From Runella sp. SP2 (GTDB lineage Bacteria; Bacteroidota; Bacteroidia; Cytophagales; Spirosomataceae), in contig NZ_CP031030.1 of the NCBI RefSeq assembly GCF_003711225.1, forward strand, positions 3,348,001 through 3,412,000: DNA of 64,000 nucleotides, written 5' to 3'. A program made the position numbers and the translations under genes. Shown in pieces: positions 46,536-54,352 of the stretch; within the stretch, counting starts at the first letter, position 1; every line of letters starts with the position of its first letter. The notes under the pieces were generated by a model. The model had not been told where the DNA came from, did not search any database, and saw only the letters and a list, made by a program, of their open reading frames with translations.

Positions 46536-47180
46536 ATGACAAACAACGTTTTAAAGAAAAACCCAATGAGTGTCTTAATTGCCGACGACCACCCCCTTAC
46601 CCTTTACGGCACCCAGGCGTTTGTGACGTCGCTGGGGTACAAGGTTGTGCACATCTGTACCGATGGACTAGAAGCGTTTGAGTGGATTGTCAGGCACCAA
46701 CCAAAAATAGCGATTTTGGACATTAGTATGCCCCAAATGGATGGTTTAGAAGTATTAGAAAAATTACATCAGCGGGGCGTTTCTACGCAAGTCATTTTGT
46801 TTACGATGCACAAAGAGGCCACGGTTTACAAACGTGCCAAAAACTTAGGTTTATCAGGTTATTTACTCAAAGAGGGTTCAGAAGATGAATTAAAATTGTG
46901 TTTGGAAACCGTTGCGCAAGGTGGAAAATACATGAGTAAATTGATTCTAAAAGAAGTAAACAAACACCAAACGAGCGAAAGTGAAGAGTTGACTTTTGCC
47001 GAAAAGAAAGTACTGGAACTCATCGCACAACAAAAAACCTCCAAGCAAATCGGTGATTTACTATTTATCTCGGAAAAAACGGTAGAAAAGCACCGTTCAA
47101 ACATCATTCAAAAGTTAAATTTACCCAAAGAAAAAAACATACTTCTCCACTGGGCAATGAAGCATTTTACTGACAAGTGA
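46536..47180 (+). CDS. LuxR/NarL-type response regulator, partner of the upstream kinase
   Basis: This 214-residue protein has an N-terminal receiver domain: acidic pair LIADDHP, phosphoacceptor Asp62 in ILDISMPQMDG, and the conserved Lys in GYLLKEG. A C-terminal LuxR-type HTH follows (about 148-210; LTFAEKKVLELIAQQKTSKQIG, SEKTVEKHRSNIIQKLNL). The ATG follows the kinase stop codon without a gap, implying translational coupling; an internal ATG ten codons later (MSVLIADDHP) is a reasonable alternative. Regulators of this family bind inverted repeats of about 18-20 bp, so the palindrome ATAAGGGTTAACCCTTAT found before C, E and this operon is a good candidate target. That link is inferred. Confidence 0.95.
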   Translation: MTNNVLKKNPMSVLIADDHPLTLYGTQAFVTSLGYKVVHICTDGLEAFEWIVRHQPKIAILDISMPQMDGLEVLEKLHQRGVSTQVILFTMHKEATVYKRAKNLGLSGYLLKEGSEDELKLCLETVAQGGKYMSKLILKEVNKHQTSESEELTFAEKKVLELIAQQKTSKQIGDLLFISEKTVEKHRSNIIQKLNLPKEKNILLHWAMKHFTDK

Positions 47181-47212
47181 AGTTTTTAAGAGGCAAGTTT
47201 TCAAGTTAGCAA

Positions 47213-47289
47213 GAGGCAAGGGGCAAGTTAGCAAGGGAAAAGTTTGCCAATTTGCCCCTTGCATTATTTTGCATCTTGCCCCTTGCCTC
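47213..47289. terminator. Convergent-gene hairpin built of GGCAAG repeats
   Basis: Two perfect 15-base inverted arms (GAGGCAAGGGGCAAG and its complement) flank a 47-base loop between the convergent response regulator and adhesin F. The whole gap 47184-47300 consists of GCAAG/CTTGC units like those in the adhesin linkers. A bidirectional terminator role is plausible, although no strong T tract follows. Confidence 0.5.
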
Positions 47290-47301
47290 ACTTGCCCCTT
47301 A

Positions 47302-50300
47302 CTACGGTGCTTTCACCACTTTCAAAGTTGCTTGTTGTGTTTCTGTCGTCACCTTCAAGAAGTAAATTGCCGTCGGTAACTCACTCACCCCAAACTCCTC
47401 TTGATGCGTGTTGGTCTCTGGTACAAACTGACGACGCAACACTTCCCGACCCGAAGCATCCGTCAACGACGTTTGCACCACTTGCCCTTTGCTATTTTGC
47501 ACTTTCAAGCGGAGGATGTTGCTGACGGGGTTGGGCAGAACGGTGGCGAAGGTGCCGTTATCAGTTATCTGTTTTCCGTTATCCGACCCTTGCTCTTTGC
47601 CATTTGACTCTTGCCCTTCGCCTCTTGCCATTTGCCCACTTGCCACTTGCTCCGCTGATCTCGCCGCTCCTACGCCTACTCCATTTCGTGACTGGATTCT
47701 GAACCAATATTCTTGGTAAGCCAAAACGTTGCCTTGAGGCTTGCGGGTCGAGGGATAAATGCTGCCCCACCCCTTTTGATCCCAATAACGAATGCCTAAT
47801 TTGTACAAACCTTTGGGTAACCCTGCATCATATACGTTACTACCCACACCGTTGTCTTGATAAAAGCCGTAAGCAGGGTGGTTTTGTCCGTACAGCTCCG
47901 TCCATCCGTCGCGGTTGGCATACATGAAATACGGCGCGTTGTTTTCGTGCGTGTTGAATGAACGAATCACGCCAGTCTCAGGCGTCGCCAACATATCGAA
48001 TGTCAACGAGCCGTCATTGCTTAATCCACACGCCTCTACGTTGACTGTCCAGTAACGAGGTGCTGTTTTGTTGACGTTTTCTGCAAAATACAAGGTCGGA
48101 TTTACCTGCGTGCTTTGTTCCAATTCAGGGCCGCCGTCACGCGTGATGAATTGGCTTGTCCATGCCGAACGGTCGTTGGTTTTTATCGCTGATTTGCTCT
48201 CGCCAATGTTTATCAACGTCACTACGAACGCGTTCCAGTAAACATCTTTGCGAACACTTTCCGCACTTTGGCAACCACCCGAAAAAACACACTTCGCCCA
48301 GTAACTCTGCTTCGTCACGTTGCTGAACGACACTTCAAAACTTGAAGTAGTTACACCCGTGTTCCAAAACGTTTGACTGCCTGCGGGGCAATTGGCTGAG
48401 ATTGTGACGGTTGTGCCTGTGCAAACTATGTCTTGACTCACCGTAATTGCAGGAGCTACCCCAACAGGTATTACGGTGTAAGTCACTACATTGCTCTTTT
48501 CACTTAAACAACCACCGCCCGCTTGGCAACGAGCGTAGTACGATGTCGTTTCCGTCGGTGTTTGGTTCGGCAAGCTTGGTAAAGCCACGTTCGTAACGGC
48601 ATTGTACCAAATCGTTGTCAAAGCTCCGCAATTTGTTATCCCACTAAACGCCACGGGACTGCCGCAACCGCTCGTCACGTTCAAACTCGCCACGGGGGCC
48701 ACCAACGAACTGCTCACGATTCGCAAACGCATCACCCCCGATTCGGTCTCTACACAGGAAACTGTTCCGTCCGACTTGCGGCAACGTACGCGGTAATTGT
48801 GGTACTGACCATCCACCAACTGTACTGGAAGCGTGCTGCTGTACTCGGCTCCATCCACCGAATAAAGCAGGATTTCTCCCGCACCACAGGTCGCATTAAA
48901 AGTTATCCCATTGCCTTCAATATTACATACTTCTTTGGTTTCCCCCACATTTACAGTCACCCCGTCAACAACTAGCGACACATTTTGTGGCGTGGATGCG
49001 CGGTAGTTAATCGTCAATTCAATCGGATTCGTGTACGTCACGGGACAACTCGCATCACAGGCCGCTTGGTAGCGGTAGGGTTGGTTATTGGACGATTGGG
49101 ATACTGGGGCATTAGGTGACCAGTCGCTCCATGCGCCACTTCCAACTTGTACCCGCCAAACGGGATTTCCCACCACACACGAACCCGAAACATTAAACTG
49201 TAAACCATTAACAGGATTCGCATCCGTGTCGCAGAAAGTTTGGCTGTTGCCTTCGTTTAACGTTTGTTGTAAGGTTGTCAATGTAATTGTGGGTTTGCCT
49301 TGTACTCTGACTTCCACGCTACCGCTTTGTTCTTGACTACAACTTGTCGTGGAACTTTCGGAGACACTTATCAAACTGTACACAAACGTCCCCGCCGTCC
49401 CCGTCGGCGCTGCTACCGTCACGCTGTTGCCACCCGTAGTTGTCACCGTTTGGGGTGCTCCGTCGTTGATTTTGTAGGTAAACGTGTAGGGTGCCGCTGC
49501 ATTTGCTCCCGTGAACGTTATCATAGGTGAAGCACTGTTTCTACACACCGTCGTCGTGCCCGAAATTGTAGCCGTAGGCAAAGGGTTTACCTTTACCGTT
49601 GCGCTACCGCTTTGTTCTTGACTACAACTTGTCGTGGAACTTTCCGAGACACTTACCAAACTGTAAACAAACGTCCCCGCCGTCACCGTCGGCACTGCCA
49701 CTGTCACGCTATTGCCACCCGTAGTTGTCACCGTTTGGGGTGCTCCATCGTTGATTTTGTAGGTGAACGTGTAGGGTGCAGTCGCATTCGACCCCGTAAA
49801 GGTGATGTTGGGTGATGGACTGTTTCTACACACCGTCGTTGTTCCCGAAATCGTAGCCGTGGGCAGAGGATTCACCGTCACCATTGCGCTGCCCGTTTGC
49901 GTTTGGCTACACGCCGTCGTTGAACTTTCTAAGACACTTATTAAACTATACTCAAACGTCCCCGCCGTTCCCGTCGGCGCTGCCACTGTCACACTGTTGC
50001 CACTCGTGGTTGTCACCGTTTGGGGTGCTCCGTCGTTGATTTTGTAGGTAAACGTATAGGGTGCCGTTGCGTTCGACCCCGTAAAGGTGATGCTAGGCGA
50101 TGGACTGTTTCTACACACCGTCGTCGTGCCCGAAATTGTAGCCGTAGGCAAAGGGTTTACCGTTACCGTTGCGCTACCGCTTTGTTCTTGACTACAACTT
50201 GTCGTGGAACTTTCCGAGACACTTATCAAACTGTACACAAACGTCCCCGCTGTTCCCGTCGGCGCTGCCACTGTCGCGCTGTTGCCACTAGTGGTTGTCA

Positions 50301-53300
50301 CCGTTTGGGCTGGGCCGTCGTTGATTTTGTAGGTAAACGTATAGGGTGCCGTTGCGTTCGACCCCGTAAAGGTTATGCTAGGCGATGGACTGTTTCTACA
50401 AACCGTCGTCGTGCCCGAAATCGTAGCCGTGGGCAGAGGATTCACCGTCACCGTTGCGCTACCCGTTTGCGTTTGGCTACAAGCCGTCGTTGAACTTTCT
50501 AAGACACTTATTAAACTATACACAAACGTGCCCGCCGTCCCCGTCGGCGCTGCCACTGTCACACTGTTGCCACTCGTGGTTGTCACCGTTTGCGGCGCTC
50601 CATCGTTGATTTTGTAGGTAAACGTGTAGGGTGCTGTTGCATTTGCTCCCGTGAAAGTAATGGTAGGCGATGGAGTGTTTCTACACACCGTCGTTGTCCC
50701 CGAAATCGAAGCCGTCGGTAATAAATTCACCGTAATCAATACAGAACTTGAAGTAGCCTCCGAGCACACCCCGCTTTTGACCACGGCCCTGAAATAAGTA
50801 TCGGCAGTGAGGTTGCCGATAATCGCGCTCGTTAGAGTGACTGATGTAGAGGAAATAGGGGTGGGACTACTGAAAGAATGGTTAACAGATTTTTCCCATC
50901 GAACTACATTGCCCACCTGCCCGCTCAAGGTCAAATCGACGGGAGAGGTATTGGTACAAATGGTTTGCGGGGCACTGACCACCCCTCCCACGCTGACGGG
51001 GTCAATCGACAGGGACGTAGACGAGGAAACGGCAGTTTCACAGCCGCTAGATGCCGTAATCTTGGAGAGTTGCAAAGTACCGCTGACGGGTGAGGCTATG
51101 ACGGCTGAGGCACTGCCACTGCTGACGGTGATGGGAGCCGTTTGGGTACTGCCGCCGTTGATGGTATAGATGACTTGGGCATTGCCGCTCAAAGGCGTGC
51201 GGTTTTCGTACCAAGCAATCTTGTTATCATTGACTGACGCCGACAAAACGTCCATGTCCCCGTCCCCATCTAAGTCCGCCGCATATACCGATCGGGCACT
51301 ACTCGCCGAGGTGCTGATGGAGGTCTGAGTCGTAAAAGTGCCGCCGCCGTCGTTTTTATACCACGCAATTTTATCATCATTGGAAGAAGCCGACAGCACG
51401 TCTATATCCCCATCCCCGTCCAAGTCCGCCGCATACACCGATTCAGCCACGTCAGCGGAGGTAGTGATAGAGGGCTGAGCCGTGAAAGTACCGCTGCCGT
51501 TGTTTTGATACCACGCAATCTTGTCATCATCCAAAGAAGCCGACAGAACGTCCATGTCTCCGTCCCCGTCCAAGTCTGCCGCATACACCGAAACAGCCCT
51601 ATTGACGGTACTGATTACCTGCTGTGCTCCGAACCCACCACTGCCGTCGTTTTTATACCACGCGATTTTGTCATCAACTACAGAGGCTGACAGCACATCC
51701 AAATCTCCGTCCCCGTCCAAGTCTGCCGCATACACCTTAGCAGCCCCATTGACGGTACTGATTACCTGCTGTGCTCCGAACCCACCACTGCTGTCGTTTT
51801 TATACCACGCAATCTTGTCATCATCCAAAGAAGCCGACAGAACGTCCATGTCTCCGTCGCCGTCCAAGTCTGCCGCATACACCGAAACAGCTCCATTGGC
51901 CGAGGTACTGATTACCTGCTGTGCTCCGAACCCACCACTGCCGTCGTTTTTATACCACGCAATTTTGTCATCATTGGAAGAAGCCGATAACACATCCAAA
52001 TCTCCGTCCCCGTCCAAGTCTGCCGCATATACCGAAGCAGCTCCATTGGCCGAGGTACTGATTACCTGCTGTGCTCCGAACCCACCACTGCCGTCGTTTT
52101 TATACCACGCAATCTTGTCATCACCCAAAGAAGCCGACAGAACGTCCATGTCTCCGTCGCCGTCCAAGTCTGCCGCATACACCGAAATAGCCGCGTTGGC
52201 AACAGTGCTGATAGATGGTTTAGATTGAAAACTCTGAGTTTGGACAAAACCGCTGAGGGGCAGGGTCGCATTTGAGCCCGCACACACGGGAGCGATAGTT
52301 CCCAACGTCAGGTCTTTCAGATCGGGGCGTGGCAGGTGGCGGAGTTGGGTGGTTTTACCCGTACTCGTGGCGCAAGGGCCGCCGTTACTTATTTTGAGTA
52401 AGGTCAGCAGCCCCGCTTTAGGGGCCGTCAAGGTAAGGGAGGCACTGCCCGCACTCACGGGAACGGTCACTGTTTGGGGAATGCCACCACCGATGGTGTA
52501 GGTCACCGTGGCATTGTTGCTGCCTAAGGGTGTACGGTTTTCGAACCATACGATTCGGTCGCCATGATAGGCCGCCACTGGCACATCCATGTCGCCGTCG
52601 CCATCCAAGTCTGCCGCATACACCGAGTAGGCAAAGCCCGTCGTATTGCTGATCACAGTTTGCGAACCGAATCCGCCGCTGCCGTTGTTTTCATACCACG
52701 CAACCTTGTTGTCTAGCCCGGACGCCGAGAGCACGTCCAAATCCCCATCACCGTCCAAATCTGCCGCATGAACCGATGCGGTTCCACCTGCTGAGGTACT
52801 GATGATGTTCTGTGCTCCGAATCCGCCGCTGCCGTTATTTTCATACCACGCCACCTTGTTGTCATTTTGAGAGGCTGAGAGCACATCCATATCGCCGTCG
52901 CCGTCCAAATCTGCCGCAGTCACAAAGGCAGCCCCGTCGGTTTCGGTACTGATTGTGTTCTGCGGCCCAAACCCACCGCTGCCGTTGTTTTGGTACCACG
53001 CGATTTTATCGTCATTAGAAGAAGCCGACAGCACATCCATATCGCCGTCACCATCCAAATCTGCGGCATATACCGACTGAGCTCTTGAACCCGCAGTACT
53101 GATTACTGTTTGCGGACCGAATGCTCCGCTGCCGTTATTTTCATACCACGCGATTTTGCTGTCATTGATGGAAGCTGATAACACATCCATGTCCCCGTCG
53201 CCATCCAAATCAGCTGCATACACTGAATTGGCATCGTTTGCTGAGTTACTGATCACGTTTTGCGGACCAAATCCGCTGCTGCCGTTGTTTTGGTACCAAG

Positions 53301-54015
53301 CGATCTTATCGTCATAGATAGAAGCCGACAGTACGTCTAAGTCTCCATCTCCGTCCAAATCTGCCGCATGTATGGAAGTGGGAAAGTCTGCCGAAGTACT
53401 GATAATGATTTGCGGCCCGAATCCTCCGCTGCCGTCGTTTTTGTACCACGCGATCTTGTCATCGGTGACAGAAGCCGATAACACGTCCATGTCCCCGTCG
53501 CCGTCCAAGTCTGCCGAATACACTGAAAGGGCACCATTGGTCAAGGTGCTGATGGGTGGTTTGGGTTGAAAACTACGGGTTTGCTCAAATCCACTAAGCG
53601 ATAAACTCGCATTTGAGCCCGCACACACGGGAGCGATAGGGGATAAAGTCAGGCCTTTCAAATCGGGGCGGGGACTAACTGTAACCGTTCCCGTGGCATC
53701 GGTAAAACCGCTGCTGCGCGTCCCCCCATCTGCCCCCGTTACTTTCAGCAAGGTATAGGTTTTGGTGGTGGTGGTTTTGCTTATAGCGTTAAAAGGAGTG
53801 CCACTCGTCACCCCCGTTTGGGTGCGGATGGCATTGCCGTCGGTATAACGTACCGTAAATGGTCCCGTCCCCGCCGTGGCGGTAAAAGTAAGGGTAGCCT
53901 GTGCGCCGGGGCAGATGGCGTTGCCGCTCAGGCTGCCCTGCGGCGTCACTTGGGCCAAAAGCCCAAAAGAACAAATACAAAGAAGCAGGGTAAAGAGAAG
54001 TAATTTTGAGTTCAT
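47302..54015 (-). CDS. Giant T9SS-secreted protein F: two seven-bladed VCBS propellers, five Ig-like repeats, shared module
   Basis: The start at 54015 (2237 residues) is chosen because it begins a normal signal peptide (MNSKLLLFTLLLCICSFG, cut after LLA). The frame stays open to an ATG at 54180, which would add 55 residues with a second hydrophobic helix; with both helices the passenger would face the wrong side of the membrane. After an Ig-like domain (about 24-110), two blocks of seven FG-GAP/VCBS repeats (about 160-495 and 605-940; AADLDGDGDMDVLSAS, KIAWY.NNGSGGF) predict two seven-bladed integrin-alpha-like propellers with one DxDGDGDxD calcium loop per blade. Five 95-residue Ig-like repeats follow (about 1095-1571), then the shared module (from DNA 49298) and a T9SS end (VSELPTAIYFLKV). 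The TPR-HTH gene directly upstream on the same strand is the likely regulator. Confidence 0.93.
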   Translation of the reverse strand: MNSKLLLFTLLLCICSFGLLAQVTPQGSLSGNAICPGAQATLTFTATAGTGPFTVRYTDGNAIRTQTGVTSGTPFNAISKTTTTKTYTLLKVTGADGGTRSSGFTDATGTVTVSPRPDLKGLTLSPIAPVCAGSNASLSLSGFEQTRSFQPKPPISTLTNGALSVYSADLDGDGDMDVLSASVTDDKIAWYKNDGSGGFGPQIIISTSADFPTSIHAADLDGDGDLDVLSASIYDDKIAWYQNNGSSGFGPQNVISNSANDANSVYAADLDGDGDMDVLSASINDSKIAWYENNGSGAFGPQTVISTAGSRAQSVYAADLDGDGDMDVLSASSNDDKIAWYQNNGSGGFGPQNTISTETDGAAFVTAADLDGDGDMDVLSASQNDNKVAWYENNGSGGFGAQNIISTSAGGTASVHAADLDGDGDLDVLSASGLDNKVAWYENNGSGGFGSQTVISNTTGFAYSVYAADLDGDGDMDVPVAAYHGDRIVWFENRTPLGSNNATVTYTIGGGIPQTVTVPVSAGSASLTLTAPKAGLLTLLKISNGGPCATSTGKTTQLRHLPRPDLKDLTLGTIAPVCAGSNATLPLSGFVQTQSFQSKPSISTVANAAISVYAADLDGDGDMDVLSASLGDDKIAWYKNDGSGGFGAQQVISTSANGAASVYAADLDGDGDLDVLSASSNDDKIAWYKNDGSGGFGAQQVISTSANGAVSVYAADLDGDGDMDVLSASLDDDKIAWYKNDSSGGFGAQQVISTVNGAAKVYAADLDGDGDLDVLSASVVDDKIAWYKNDGSGGFGAQQVISTVNRAVSVYAADLDGDGDMDVLSASLDDDKIAWYQNNGSGTFTAQPSITTSADVAESVYAADLDGDGDIDVLSASSNDDKIAWYKNDGGGTFTTQTSISTSASSARSVYAADLDGDGDMDVLSASVNDNKIAWYENRTPLSGNAQVIYTINGGSTQTAPITVSSGSASAVIASPVSGTLQLSKITASSGCETAVSSSTSLSIDPVSVGGVVSAPQTICTNTSPVDLTLSGQVGNVVRWEKSVNHSFSSPTPISSTSVTLTSAIIGNLTADTYFRAVVKSGVCSEATSSSVLITVNLLPTASISGTTTVCRNTPSPTITFTGANATAPYTFTYKINDGAPQTVTTTSGNSVTVAAPTGTAGTFVYSLISVLESSTTACSQTQTGSATVTVNPLPTATISGTTTVCRNSPSPSITFTGSNATAPYTFTYKINDGPAQTVTTTSGNSATVAAPTGTAGTFVYSLISVSESSTTSCSQEQSGSATVTVNPLPTATISGTTTVCRNSPSPSITFTGSNATAPYTFTYKINDGAPQTVTTTSGNSVTVAAPTGTAGTFEYSLISVLESSTTACSQTQTGSAMVTVNPLPTATISGTTTVCRNSPSPNITFTGSNATAPYTFTYKINDGAPQTVTTTGGNSVTVAVPTVTAGTFVYSLVSVSESSTTSCSQEQSGSATVKVNPLPTATISGTTTVCRNSASPMITFTGANAAAPYTFTYKINDGAPQTVTTTGGNSVTVAAPTGTAGTFVYSLISVSESSTTSCSQEQSGSVEVRVQGKPTITLTTLQQTLNEGNSQTFCDTDANPVNGLQFNVSGSCVVGNPVWRVQVGSGAWSDWSPNAPVSQSSNNQPYRYQAACDASCPVTYTNPIELTINYRASTPQNVSLVVDGVTVNVGETKEVCNIEGNGITFNATCGAGEILLYSVDGAEYSSTLPVQLVDGQYHNYRVRCRKSDGTVSCVETESGVMRLRIVSSSLVAPVASLNVTSGCGSPVAFSGITNCGALTTIWYNAVTNVALPSLPNQTPTETTSYYARCQAGGGCLSEKSNVVTYTVIPVGVAPAITVSQDIVCTGTTVTISANCPAGSQTFWNTGVTTSSFEVSFSNVTKQSYWAKCVFSGGCQSAESVRKDVYWNAFVVTLINIGESKSAIKTNDRSAWTSQFITRDGGPELEQSTQVNPTLYFAENVNKTAPRYWTVNVEACGLSNDGSLTFDMLATPETGVIRSFNTHENNAPYFMYANRDGWTELYGQNHPAYGFYQDNGVGSNVYDAGLPKGLYKLGIRYWDQKGWGSIYPSTRKPQGNVLAYQEYWFRIQSRNGVGVGAARSAEQVASGQMARGEGQESNGKEQGSDNGKQITDNGTFATVLPNPVSNILRLKVQNSKGQVVQTSLTDASGREVLRRQFVPETNTHQEEFGVSELPTAIYFLKVTTETQQATLKVVKAP
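47555..47652 (-). repeat. Low-complexity linker repeat in F
   Basis: Reads EQVASGQMARGEGQESNGKEQGSDNGKQITDNG when the pieces are joined; a long version with both the GGCAAG and GTTATC tracts. It lies about 265 bp from the similar intergenic hairpin at 47213-47289. Confidence 0.75.
49302..50727 (-). repeat. Five tandem 285-bp Ig-like repeats in F
   Basis: Each 95-residue unit carries LPTATISGTTTVCRN, ITFTG.NATAPYTFTYKI, DGAPQTVTT and GTAGTF.YSLISV. Alternating units carry SCSQEQSG or ACSQTQTG, which suggests duplication of pairs. Confidence 0.9.
51190..52184 (-). repeat. Second seven-bladed VCBS propeller of F
   Basis: Seven repeats of 49-50 residues with the calcium loop DLDGDGD(M/L/I)D and the strand KIAWY. 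The last blade runs into ENRTPLSGN and an Ig-like domain. Confidence 0.88.
52528..53527 (-). repeat. First seven-bladed VCBS propeller of F
   Basis: Seven repeats of about 50 residues; the last blade is degenerate (MDVPVAAYHGDRIVWFENRT). The same RPDLK.LTL and PVCAGSNA lead-in precedes both propellers, so the propeller plus its flanking Ig-like domains was duplicated as one block. Confidence 0.88.
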
Positions 54016-54212
54016 AAAGCGTTGGGTTTGCATCTTGTGTTGGAGGTCGTAGAGTTGTTTTTCAAAGTTTTTCAATTGTTTTTGGTAACCATACCAACAC
54101 CCCGCCACCAACACTCCAAAAAGAAGTACCAGCAGTAGTAGCACAAACTTGGGTTGGCGATATAGTTTCGGCATTGACATAGTTAAAGCTACCCAATGCG
54201 CCCCCTAAACGC

Positions 54213-54243
54213 CAAATTTTAAGCGTTGCAAAAACGTTGCAAT
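54213..54243 (-). promoter_or_regulatory. Promoter of F with overlapping tandem operator-like repeat
   Basis: On the minus strand this is ATTG, 19 bases, AAAATTTG, with two copies of TTGCAACG 11 bases apart over the -33 and spacer. Element spacing and flanking bases match the promoter of A (6275-6305). The remaining 54016-54212 is the long leader, including the in-frame extension discussed under F. Confidence 0.5.
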
Positions 54244-54352
54244 TTACAACTCGCTTATCATCAACTCATTACAAACCAAAAACACTCTTACTTAGGAAAA
54301 AAGCAAAAGAAGTCGTCTTCTGAGGAGACATTACGAAGCAATAAAAACGGGT

